Source: Pseudomonas lini
Lineage (GTDB): Bacteria > Pseudomonadota > Gammaproteobacteria > Pseudomonadales > Pseudomonadaceae
Reading direction: 5' to 3'
NCBI RefSeq assembly: GCF_001042905.1
Contig: NZ_JYLB01000004.1
Location: 62,001 to 126,000, forward strand
Length of the DNA: 64,000 nt
Shown here: piece by piece, positions 32,301-37,677 of the stretch
Position numbering within the stretch: the first letter of the stretch is position 1
How the letters are laid out: the number at the start of each line of letters is the position of its first letter
Notes under the pieces: model-generated
Told to the model about the DNA's origin: nothing
Databases searched by the model: none
The model's input: the letters and a program-made list of their open reading frames with translations, nothing else
Program-made: the position numbers and the translations under genes

Positions 32301-33277
32301 ACACCGTGTTCGAAGGTCAGCGTCGTCTGCTGCAACGTCAGTGGGCTGAAACCAGCTACCAGATCCAGCGTCTGCGTGATAACGCCGACTGCGCCGAACA
32401 AGAATTCGACGTGCTGCTGGAAGAAGACAACCCGGGCCTGAGCGTCAAGCTCAGCTACGACGTCAACCAGGACGTCGCCGCGCCTTACATCAAGAAAGGC
32501 ATTCGCCCTCAGGTTGCCGTGCTGCGTGAGCAGGGCGTCAACGGTCAGGTGGAAATGGCGGCCGCGTTCGACCGCGCCGGTTTCAACGCAATCGACGTGC
32601 ACATGAGCGACATTCTGGCCGGCCGTGTCGACCTGAACGAGTTCAAAGGTCTGGTGGCTTGCGGTGGTTTCTCCTACGGCGACGTATTGGGTGCCGGTGA
32701 GGGCTGGGCCAAGTCCGCGCTGTTCAACAGCCGCGCTCGCGATGCCTTCCAGGGCTTCTTCGAACGTAACGACAGCTTCACCCTCGGCGTGTGCAACGGT
32801 TGCCAGATGATGTCCAACTTGCACGAGCTGATCCCGGGCAGCGAGTTCTGGCCGCACTTCGTGCGTAACCGTTCCGAGCAGTTCGAAGCTCGCGTGGCGA
32901 TGGTACAGATCCAGGAATCGAACTCGATCTTCCTGCAGGGCATGGCCGGTTCGCGCATGCCGATCGCTATCGCACACGGTGAAGGCCATGCCGAATTCGC
33001 CAGCGAAGAAGCGTTGCTGGAAGCCGATCTGTCGGGTTGCGTGGCGATGCGTTTCGTCGACAACCATGGCAAGGTCACCGAGAACTACCCGGCTAACCCG
33101 AACGGCTCGCCGCGCGGGATCACCGGTTTGACCAGCCGTGACGGTCGCGTGACCATCATGATGCCGCACCCGGAGCGTGTATTCCGCGCCGTGCAGAACT
33201 CGTGGCGTTCGGAAGACTGGAACGAAGACGCACCTTGGATGCGTATGTTCCGTAACGCGCGCGTCTGGGTTAACTAA
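29381..33277 (+). CDS. purL: Phosphoribosylformylglycinamidine synthase
   Basis: A 1298-residue enzyme for the fourth step of purine synthesis: FGAR + Gln + ATP to FGAM. A PurS-like N-terminal domain is followed by two AIRS-type ATP-binding halves ([20 protein letters not shown] near residue 290, and [20 protein letters not shown] near 770). The C-terminal class I glutaminase has the nucleophile C1138 in [13 protein letters not shown] and the His-Glu pair in PHPERVF. Length equals E. coli PurL (1295). Monocistronic apart from the small gene six bases downstream. Confidence 0.97.
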   Translation: MLILRGAPALSAFRHSKLLEQLSQKVPAVSGLYAEFAHFAEVTGVLTGDEQQVLARLLKYGPSVPVQEPTGRLFLVLPRFGTISPWSSKASDIARNCGLTKIQRLERGIAFYVAGQFSDAEAQLIAGALHDRMTQIVLDNLEQAAGLFSHAEPKPLTAIDVLGGGRAALEKANTELGLALAEDEIDYLVAAFVGLKRNPHDIELMMFAQANSEHCRHKIFNASWDIDGQSQEKSLFGMIKNTYQMHSEGVLSAYKDNASVIVGSVAGRFFPDPETRQYGAVQEPVHILMKVETHNHPTAIAPFPGASTGSGGEIRDEGATGRGAKPKAGLTGFTVSNLQIPGFEQPWEVPYGKPERIVTALDIMIEGPLGGAAFNNEFGRPALTGYFRTFEQSITTPRGDEVRGYHKPIMLAGGMGNIRAEHVQKGEITVGSKLIVLGGPAMLIGLGGGAASSMATGTSSADLDFASVQRENPEMERRCQEVIDRCWQLGDKNPISFIHDVGAGGLSNAFPELVNDGNRGGRFELRNIPNDEPGMAPHEIWSNESQERYVLAVGPADFERFQAICERERCPFAVVGEATAEPQLTVTDSHFGNSPVDMPLEVLLGKAPRMHRSAVRENELGDDFDPSTLEIADCVERVLHHPAVASKSFLITIGDRTITGLVARDQMVGPWQVPVADVAVTATSFDVYTGEAMAMGERTPLALLDAPASGRMAIGETLTNIAASRIAKISDIKLSANWMSAAGHPGEDARLYDTVKAVGMELCPDLGITIPVGKDSMSMATRWNDEGVDKTVTSPMSLIVTGFAPVADIRQTMTPQLRMDKGTTDLILIDLGRGQNRMGASILAQVHGKLGKQAPDVDDAEDLKAFFAVIQGLNADGHLLAYHDRSDGGLLTSVVEMAFAGHCGLSLNLDGLAETSADIAAILFNEELGAVIQVRQDATPDILAQFSAAGLGDCVSVIGQPMNNGEISITFNGDTVFEGQRRLLQRQWAETSYQIQRLRDNADCAEQEFDVLLEEDNPGLSVKLSYDVNQDVAAPYIKKGIRPQVAVLREQGVNGQVEMAAAFDRAGFNAIDVHMSDILAGRVDLNEFKGLVACGGFSYGDVLGAGEGWAKSALFNSRARDAFQGFFERNDSFTLGVCNGCQMMSNLHELIPGSEFWPHFVRNRSEQFEARVAMVQIQESNSIFLQGMAGSRMPIAIAHGEGHAEFASEEALLEADLSGCVAMRFVDNHGKVTENYPANPNGSPRGITGLTSRDGRVTIMMPHPERVFRAVQNSWRSEDWNEDAPWMRMFRNARVWVN

Positions 33278-33282
33278 GCGCC

Positions 33283-33594
33283 GTGTACAAGCTCAGTTTT
33301 TTTGTTCCGGCCAGTCATGTCGAGGTGGTCAAAAGCGCTGTGTTCGCTGCCGGTGGCGGGCGGATAGGGGCTTATGATCATTGTGCGTGGCAGGTGTTCG
33401 GGTTGGGTCAGTTTCGGCCTTTGGATGGCAGTCAGCCGTTTATTGGTGAAGCGGGGCAGGTCGAGCAGGTTGAGGAATGGAAGGTTGAGCTTGTGGTCAG
33501 CGATGAGTTGATTCGGGCGGTGGTGGTGGCTCTGAAAGAGAGCCATCCCTATGAGACGCCGGCTTACGAGGTGTGGCGGTTGGAGGATTTCTGA
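33283..33594 (+). CDS. YqfO/NIF3-CutA-like family protein
   Basis: A 103-residue single-domain protein with a ferredoxin-like CutA/NIF3-insert fold: YKLSFFVPASHVEVVKSAVF AAGGG at the start and the diagnostic SHPYETPAYEVWRL at the end. It corresponds to the stand-alone YqfO insert domain of the NIF3/DUF34 family. Function is not established. The GTG start is six bases after the purL stop, so it is likely co-transcribed. A terminator follows at 33617. It is the last core gene before the accessory stretch. Confidence 0.82.
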   Translation: MYKLSFFVPASHVEVVKSAVFAAGGGRIGAYDHCAWQVFGLGQFRPLDGSQPFIGEAGQVEQVEEWKVELVVSDELIRAVVVALKESHPYETPAYEVWRLEDF

Positions 33595-33616
33595 TCTTCC
33601 TGGCCGCTGAAATGAG

Positions 33617-33649
33617 AAACCCGCTGAAAGTGATTTCAGCGGGTTTTTT
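33617..33649 (+). terminator. Rho-independent terminator after purL and the YqfO-like gene
   Basis: AAACCCGCTGAAA pairs with TTTCAGCGGGTTTTTT around a GTGA loop, 23 bases past the stop codon. Confidence 0.9.
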
Positions 33650-33776
33650 ATTGGCTGCGATTTAGGGCGTGGCGGCCTTAGGGCCGACCAGGTTTTTGTT
33701 GATTGAGTACATATCCATTGCTGCGGTAACGGCGGCTTATGGTTTCGCCCTTACGGCGAGTCCCTTTTGGCAAACG
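33650..33776. repeat. Left half of a Pseudomonas intergenic palindromic element split by the IS
   Basis: This gene-free stretch has short inverted motifs (GGCCTTAGGGCC) and ends TTACGGCGAGTCCCTTTTGGCAAACG. That sequence matches, from memory, the left part of a repeat common in P. fluorescens genomes that continues CCCCAAAAGGAACC. The continuation is found at 35418, beyond the IS3-family element. Identification of the repeat is from recall, not a search. Confidence 0.6.
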
Positions 33777-33817
33777 CGGTACGTGTCAAGGTACCTGTCG
33801 CCTTGGTACTCCTGCTG

Positions 33818-34879
33818 CTATGCCATCGCGGCCTTAACATCAGGGCGTTCGGGGTTCAAATACACCGCATCTGCCAATTTCCAGTTGCGCGTTCTGGTAC
33901 TCCAGCGGCTCGGATTAGCTTCCCTGGCGTCTTCATACAGTGCTGCTCTGGCTTGTAATAGAGCCGTTGCCTTGCCTTCGTGGCGCTCGTTCGGCGTCAC
34001 GTATTTCAAGGCACTGTGACGGTGGTCTTCGTTGTACCACTCGATAAATTTTTGCACCCAAAGCCTTGCTTCAGTGAGCGTATCAAACGGTTGGTCCGGC
34101 CAGAGCGGGCAGTACTTTGCCGTACGAAAAAGTGCTTCGGCGTAGGCATTGTCGTTGCTTACTCGCGGGCGGCTAAATGAAGGCTCGACGCCCAGAGCAA
34201 CCATGCTTTCGCGTAATAAAGAGCCTCTCATGACGTGGCCGTTGTCCGAGTGCAGCACCAAAGGACGTCCCGCTGTTTGCTCTCGTAGACAGCCCTTTTC
34301 AAGCAGCTCACATGCATGCTCGGCGCACTCCACTTCATGCACTTCATTGGCTACCAATTTACGGCTGTAGATGTCCTTGACCATATACCAGTAGAAAAAA
34401 CGGCCCTTAACTGTGCTCGGCAACCAGGTGATATCCCAGCACCAAACCTGATTGGGGCCCTCAGCACGATGTGTCGTCAGCACTCTGCGTTTCGGGGCTT
34501 TGACCCGACCACGGCGAACGTTTTGATTGGCGGCTTTTAATACGCGATAAAAGGTCGATTCCGAAGCCAGATAAATACCTTCATCTGCCAGTTTGGGCAC
34601 GATCTGGTGGGGTGTGAGGCTGGCGTAGCCAGCCTGATTAGCGGCATCAAGCACTGCTTGGCGTTCTGCCTCGCTGAGTTTATTTGACGGTGCTGTCCGC
34701 TGAGCTAGCAGGCGCCCGTCGCCGTCGGTGTGTCGCCAACGTTGAACCGTGCGCAGGCTCAGTCCCAGCTCATCACATGCTCGATATCGGCGAGCCCCAC
34801 CCAAGACCGCTTCAGTAATCAACTTCATGGCTTGCGTGCGATCAGAGGCGCTGATCAGTCTTCCTTGTCCTTGCCCCAA
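33818..34879 (-). CDS. IS3-family transposase OrfB (DDE integrase domain)
   Basis: A 353-residue frame as written from TTG, but it is probably made mainly as an OrfAB fusion. A helix-turn-helix lies near residues 20-50 (GARRYRACDELGLSLRTVQR). The rve/DDE catalytic core has D in WCWDITWLPS, D in VLHSDNGHVM and E in NDNAYAEALFRT, the D,D(35)E arrangement of IS3 transposases. The C-terminus resembles IS3-group OrfB with ..HRHSALKYVTPNERH. It overlaps OrfA by 25 bases in the -1 frame. Confidence 0.9.
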   Translation of the reverse strand: MGQGQGRLISASDRTQAMKLITEAVLGGARRYRACDELGLSLRTVQRWRHTDGDGRLLAQRTAPSNKLSEAERQAVLDAANQAGYASLTPHQIVPKLADEGIYLASESTFYRVLKAANQNVRRGRVKAPKRRVLTTHRAEGPNQVWCWDITWLPSTVKGRFFYWYMVKDIYSRKLVANEVHEVECAEHACELLEKGCLREQTAGRPLVLHSDNGHVMRGSLLRESMVALGVEPSFSRPRVSNDNAYAEALFRTAKYCPLWPDQPFDTLTEARLWVQKFIEWYNEDHRHSALKYVTPNERHEGKATALLQARAALYEDAREANPSRWSTRTRNWKLADAVYLNPERPDVKAAMA

Positions 34880-35346
34880 ATCGCATTGGCTTTTTTTCTG
34901 AGTTCCAGCAAAGCCTCCGCTTCGGCCCGACCAGCGTCTGATCGGATCAACTGACGCTCCAGCTCTTTGATCCGTCGTTGCTCGGCAGTTTTCTCTGCGC
35001 CGGGCTTCAGATCAGCCAAGGTGTTGGCGTTTTGGCAGGCTTCGCGCCATTGCTGGATTTGCTCCGGATAAATGCCCTTTATTCGGCAATATTGAGAGAT
35101 CTCCACCTCGCTCAACGGTGCGGTTTCCATGACGGCATTGAATTTGTCGGCGCTGGACCATTGATCACTGGTCTTTCCGTTCCCGGGCACGATCAGACCT
35201 TTATCTCTAGCCATTTGTCTCCAGTTACGCAGTGACTGTGGCGTGAGTTTGAGCGCAATCGCGAGCTCTGCCACCGAGCGATTAAGGGGCGGCATCATCT
35301 GCAGGACAACCCAGTCTTTGAAGTTGTCGTCATAACGTTTGGGCAT
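34855..35346 (-). CDS. IS3-family transposase OrfA (HTH, leucine zipper)
   Basis: A 163-residue DNA-binding OrfA, beginning MPKRYDDNFKDWVVLQMMPP. A homeodomain-like HTH is at about 24-50 (SVAELAIALKLTPQSLRNWR). A C-terminal coiled coil with leucine spacing (IKELERQLIRSDAGRAEAEALLEL) supports multimerisation. It is longer than many IS3 OrfA proteins (about 90-120). Near its end the codons AGA AAA AAA contain an A7 run (34891-34897 on the plus strand as T7), a typical slippage site for a -1 frameshift into OrfB. Confidence 0.88.
   Translation of the reverse strand: MPKRYDDNFKDWVVLQMMPPLNRSVAELAIALKLTPQSLRNWRQMARDKGLIVPGNGKTSDQWSSADKFNAVMETAPLSEVEISQYCRIKGIYPEQIQQWREACQNANTLADLKPGAEKTAEQRRIKELERQLIRSDAGRAEAEALLELRKKANAIWGKDKED
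34891..34897 (-). promoter_or_regulatory. A7 programmed -1 frameshift site in the IS
   Basis: In the OrfA frame the codons read AGA AAA AAA GCC. A slip of -1 after AAA AAA gives AGC CAA TGC GAT TTG, which is the OrfB frame with no intervening stop. A runs of this form drive OrfAB fusion synthesis in IS3 elements. Confidence 0.75.
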
Positions 35347-35550
35347 TGCTAAATACCTTCGCCCTCTTGAATGAATGAGTCAATCAACAAGGGCGACAGG
35401 TAGCCTGACACGGAGGGAACGCCCCAAAAGGAACCAAAAGGTCTCGCCCCAAGCGTCCGGCCCCTCGCTGAGGCTCGGCGTTCCTTCGCTCCGGTATCCA
35501 TCTGGGGGCATCGCCCTACGGTCTGCTTCGCTACGACCTACATGCGATGG

Positions 35551-35580
35551 GTTCGACTGCGTCGAACGGCGCTGCGCGCC
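35551..35580. repeat. Two back-to-back hairpins with identical TGC loops
   Basis: GTTCGAC-TGC-GTCGAAC is followed at once by GGCGC-TGC-GCGCC. Both stems are perfect and both loops read TGC. The pair lies inside the palindromic intergenic element. Confidence 0.85.
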
Positions 35581-35713
35581 AATCCCCAGATGAACACCTC
35601 CACTCAGCCTCCCGAAGGGGCGGGTGGATCAAAATCAAAAGCCAGATCAAAAGCTGCAAGCGAGCTAACGCTCGGCCTGTTGAGTGGTGAGGGGCGGGTG
35701 TACGCCGCTCCAC

Positions 35714-35744
35714 TGTGGGAGCGGGCTTGCCCGCGATGGCGGCC
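35714..35744 (+). repeat. Solo REP, TGTGGGAGCGGGCTTGCCCGCGAT type
   Basis: A single unpaired copy. It lies 40 bases before another solo REP of a different type in the same orientation, so no REPIN can form with it. Confidence 0.8.
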
Positions 35745-35784
35745 TGACAGCCGACCAATCTCTCAGACATACACCGCCCTACTT

Positions 35785-35815
35785 GTAGGAGCGAGGCTTG
35801 TCCGCGAAGACGGCC
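35785..35815 (+). repeat. Solo REP, GTAGGAGCGAGGCTTGTCCGCGAA type
   Basis: A single unpaired copy with a T in place of the usual C (TTGTCC for TTGCCC). It sits 14 bases before the direct repeat that precedes the nucleotidyltransferase gene. Confidence 0.8.
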
Positions 35816-35829
35816 TTACAGGCAACGAT

Positions 35830-35924
35830 GTTTATTGATCAGAAAAAACATCAGAACCTTCCCACAAGACTTTCAGGTTGTCCGTCGGAAGTGGCCTCTC
35901 TAACGTTTCGGTATCGCTGCCAAT
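35830..35924 (+). repeat. Direct repeat copy 1 (upstream of the nucleotidyltransferase gene)
   Basis: It matches 37122-37216 without gaps at about 85 of 95 positions. Shared landmarks are CATCAGAACCTTCCCACAA, TTTCAGGTTGTCCGTCGGAA and TCGCTGCCAAT. After the repeat both copies reach a GTYAGGCGC sequence within 35 bases. It ends 55 bases before the nucleotidyltransferase ATG. Confidence 0.9.
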
Positions 35925-35979
35925 TCAAGCTGCCAGATAGTTTGTCAGGCGCCCATATCAGTGATTGAGGTTCAAAAAA

Positions 35980-36618
35980 ATGATATTGCCTGACGTAATC
36001 ACTCCCCGCGTTAATACGAACACGGCGTTGGGACGGGCCTTGATTTCGATGTTCAAATCTGTCGAAGCAGAGCTGGCACTTGAGAGCGCAGAATCAGGGG
36101 CGGTGAAAGTCATCGTGTTCGGTGGGTGCGCCGTTCACCTCTACACAAATCATCGTGTTTCCACAGACGTCGATGCCGAGTTTTATGAAGCTTCTGTCCC
36201 TGAAGGCCTCCATCTTCAGACCTTGCTCGCGGAGGTTCCTGAGCAATTTGTCGATGAGCGAACCGGTCGATTGATGGAGCTGAACTATGACCTTCAATAC
36301 AACACAAGTTTTGGCCCCATTCACGAGGATTACTGGGGACGGAGTATTCCTCTCATAGAGTTCCCGGTTGAGTCTCCGTTGCACGTTCACATTGCGGCAC
36401 CTATCGACATTGCCATCTCCAAACTGGGCAGGGCCACAGATCAAGACGTTGGCGATATCATGATGCTTCTCCGGGCTGGCTTCATAGTGACCACCGAGCT
36501 TCGTCGACTGGCATTGCAGGCGATTGATGTATATGTTGGCAACAAAGAGCCACCAGCATCCGTTCTTACCCATATTTTGCAAGACTACTTGGAGAATACA
36601 GATGACGAAGCCCGCTAA
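35980..36618 (+). CDS. Nucleotidyltransferase-fold protein (DUF6036/AbiEii-like)
   Basis: A 212-residue protein. The polymerase-beta-type motif lies near residues 45-68: VFGGCAVHLYTNHRVSTDVD, with the GG...(S/T)DxD catalytic pair. A third acidic strand is likely in MELNYDLQYN. Near residue 155 the segment APIDIAISKLGRATDQDVGD resembles the conserved (D)-x-K-x2-R-x2-D-x-D-I block of DUF6036/AbiEii proteins, many of which are toxins acting on tRNA. ATG at 35980 follows GAGG by nine bases; a TTG at 35965 is less likely. G+C is near 50% in blocks counted by hand, lower than neighbours. It overlaps the next gene by 17 bases. Confidence 0.78.
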   Translation: MILPDVITPRVNTNTALGRALISMFKSVEAELALESAESGAVKVIVFGGCAVHLYTNHRVSTDVDAEFYEASVPEGLHLQTLLAEVPEQFVDERTGRLMELNYDLQYNTSFGPIHEDYWGRSIPLIEFPVESPLHVHIAAPIDIAISKLGRATDQDVGDIMMLLRAGFIVTTELRRLALQAIDVYVGNKEPPASVLTHILQDYLENTDDEAR

Positions 36619-37054
36619 CGGCCACGTCCTCTCATCCGCCTTGGACACATTGGTCAAACGTCCTCTAAATCAAGCAGATGACGCGGCGCTTGTGAGCGCG
36701 GCTAAAGCTGTTTGGTACTCGAAATTGAATCTTGAAAGTGAGGTGACAGCGTTCCTGAACTGCCACTCTGATGAGGTGGAAGTTCGACGTGCAGGTTATC
36801 TGCTCGAACGATTCACTCGCTTTGCCTGCGTGTCTGATAGCCGCGTGTCGGAAACCCTTAACGCTATTGAGCTTTTTGCACACTCGACTTCCAAGCATGA
36901 AGTGATACCGCAAGCAACCGTACCGCTTCGTCGGCGCCGTGATGAACTCGCCATTGCTTGGGGGCTGAATGAAGGCCTTGGCTTGAAGGCTCAATCCCTC
37001 ATGCCTTTCCAGACTAGGCACTACGAAGCTGAGCAGCGCGCAACGTTTTCCTGA
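36602..37054 (+). CDS. Unrecognised partner protein of the nucleotidyltransferase
   Basis: A 150-residue protein with no family I recognise. It is probably soluble and mostly helical: LSSALDTLVKRPLNQADDA, then AKAVWYSKLNLESEVTAFLN, and a helical VRRAGYLLERFTRFA stretch. It has no signal peptide, no clear HTH and no catalytic motif. The C-terminus has a basic RLRRRRDEL-like patch (PLRRRRDELAIAWGLNEG). ATG at 36602 follows TTGGAG and lies inside the upstream gene, so the two are made together. Coupling to a nucleotidyltransferase suggests an antitoxin or cofactor role, which is inference. A terminator follows at 37074. Confidence 0.65.
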   Translation: MTKPANGHVLSSALDTLVKRPLNQADDAALVSAAKAVWYSKLNLESEVTAFLNCHSDEVEVRRAGYLLERFTRFACVSDSRVSETLNAIELFAHSTSKHEVIPQATVPLRRRRDELAIAWGLNEGLGLKAQSLMPFQTRHYEAEQRATFS

Positions 37055-37073
37055 GCTTAAGCTGCATGGCAAG

Positions 37074-37096
37074 AACCCGGCCTAGGTCGGGTTTTT
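37074..37096 (+). terminator. Rho-independent terminator after the nucleotidyltransferase module
   Basis: AACCCGGCCTAGGTCGGGTTTTT forms a short stem (AACCCGGC/GTCGGGTT) with a T run, 20 bases after the stop codon. Confidence 0.8.
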
Positions 37097-37121
37097 GCTG
37101 TCCGCTTGGATAAGTGATGGC

Positions 37122-37216
37122 GTTTATTCATCAGGCAAAACATCAGAACCTTCCCACAATACTTTCAGGTTGTCCGTCGGAAGTGGGTTCTCTAACCTTT
37201 GGCTGTCGCTGCCAAT
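37122..37216 (+). repeat. Direct repeat copy 2 (upstream of the DUF6124-like gene)
   Basis: The second copy of the 95-bp repeat at 35830-35924, offset 1292 bases. It continues through a small hairpin (TGCAGT-N7-ACTGCA at 37216-37234) to CGTTAGGCGC at 37247, then AGGAGCTCCACC just before the DUF6124-like ATG. It looks like the 5' leader of that gene. Confidence 0.9.
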
Positions 37217-37314
37217 GCAGTGACCGGGACTGCAAGCCCGAAGAATCGTTAGGCGCTTATAGGCGCCGCATCAATAAGTGATGTCGGTCGCTCCAATTTT
37301 TTAGGAGCTCCACC

Positions 37315-37677
37315 ATGATCAAAGACAATCCCGATCTCCCAGAAACAGACGTAGAAGATGTGGAAACAAACATGGAAAACGAATCCGTTTCCCCCTACGC
37401 CTGCCTCAATTCCAAAAAGCTCCACGACGCCGCAATCCGTGCACTCGATCACTATCTCGCGCCACCTTCCCAAAAGAAGGCCAAAGCCGGCCAGCGTCCA
37501 AGCACGATCTTCGTGGTCGTGAGGGCCTCTTCGCGGGCAAGCCTCGCTCCTACAGGGGAGTGGTGTCGATATTTAACATGCGACCGACACATAACCCGTA
37601 GGAGCGAGGCTTGCCCGCGAAGACTGACTTCAGATCGACAACGACCTAAACCCTGGCACTCACCTCACTGCGATTAA
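37315..37677 (+). pseudogene. DUF6124-like gene, 3' end replaced by a REP palindrome
   Basis: The first 70 codons (MIKDNPDLPETDVEDVETNM, then SPYACLNSKKLHDAAIRALD, ending AGQRPSTIFVVV) look like the N-terminus of DUF6124, a Pseudomonas family of about 110-130 residues of unknown role. At about 37525 the reading frame enters a REP sequence and reads REP-encoded residues ([14 protein letters not shown]...) to a stop at 37677, inside the nagE 3' end on the other strand. A good Shine-Dalgarno (AGGAG) precedes the ATG. The family assignment is from recall. Confidence 0.6.
37528..37623. repeat. REPIN, GTAGGAGCGAGGCTTGCCCGCGAA type, inside the DUF6124-like gene
   Basis: TCTTCGCGGGCAAGCCTCGC at 37528 and the inverted copy ending at 37623 flank a 44-base loop. 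It occupies the 3' part of the DUF6124-like frame and abuts the nagE end. Confidence 0.9.

Larger units (their letters stand above)
33777..35417 (-). mobile_element. IS3-family insertion sequence (two-ORF, imperfect terminal inverted repeats)
   Basis: The element is about 1641 bp. The left end (from 33777) and the complement of the right end (to 35417) match at 21 of 26 positions, including the shared TACCTGTCGCC and CGTGTCA blocks. AACG occurs directly outside both ends (33773-33776 and 35418-35421), a probable 4-bp target duplication. It encodes OrfA and OrfB on the minus strand in an overlapping -1 frame arrangement. Both frames are open, so it may be active. Joining the flanks restores a palindromic intergenic repeat. 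The exact outer edge is inferred from the AACG repeat. Confidence 0.85.
35418..35979. repeat. Right half of the split intergenic element, solo REPs and leader repeat (no gene)
   Basis: A 562-base gene-free stretch. It starts AACGCCCCAAAAGGAACC, the continuation of the repeat at 33650-33776. It then holds GC-rich palindromic modules, two back-to-back hairpins at 35551-35580, and a short A-rich stretch (ATCAAAATCAAAAGCC). Solo REPs follow at 35714-35744 and 35785-35815. The first 95-bp copy of a direct repeat (35830-35924) lies next to the nucleotidyltransferase start. Open frames across it have no protein-like features. Confidence 0.65.

Noticed and set aside
29474..33169. 1231-codon open frame antisense to purL
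   Set aside because: Purely a shadow of the high-G+C codon pattern of purL. The product is a low-complexity His/Gln/Val-rich sequence with no family features.
35542..35838. 98-codon plus-strand frame across the palindromic element and solo REPs
   Set aside because: Composed of repeat sequence (hairpins and REPs). No ribosome-binding site.
35980..36618. Canonical AbiE system
   Set aside because: AbiE has the antitoxin AbiEi with a winged HTH upstream of AbiEii. Here the enzyme gene comes first and the partner lacks a visible HTH, so I do not call it AbiE.
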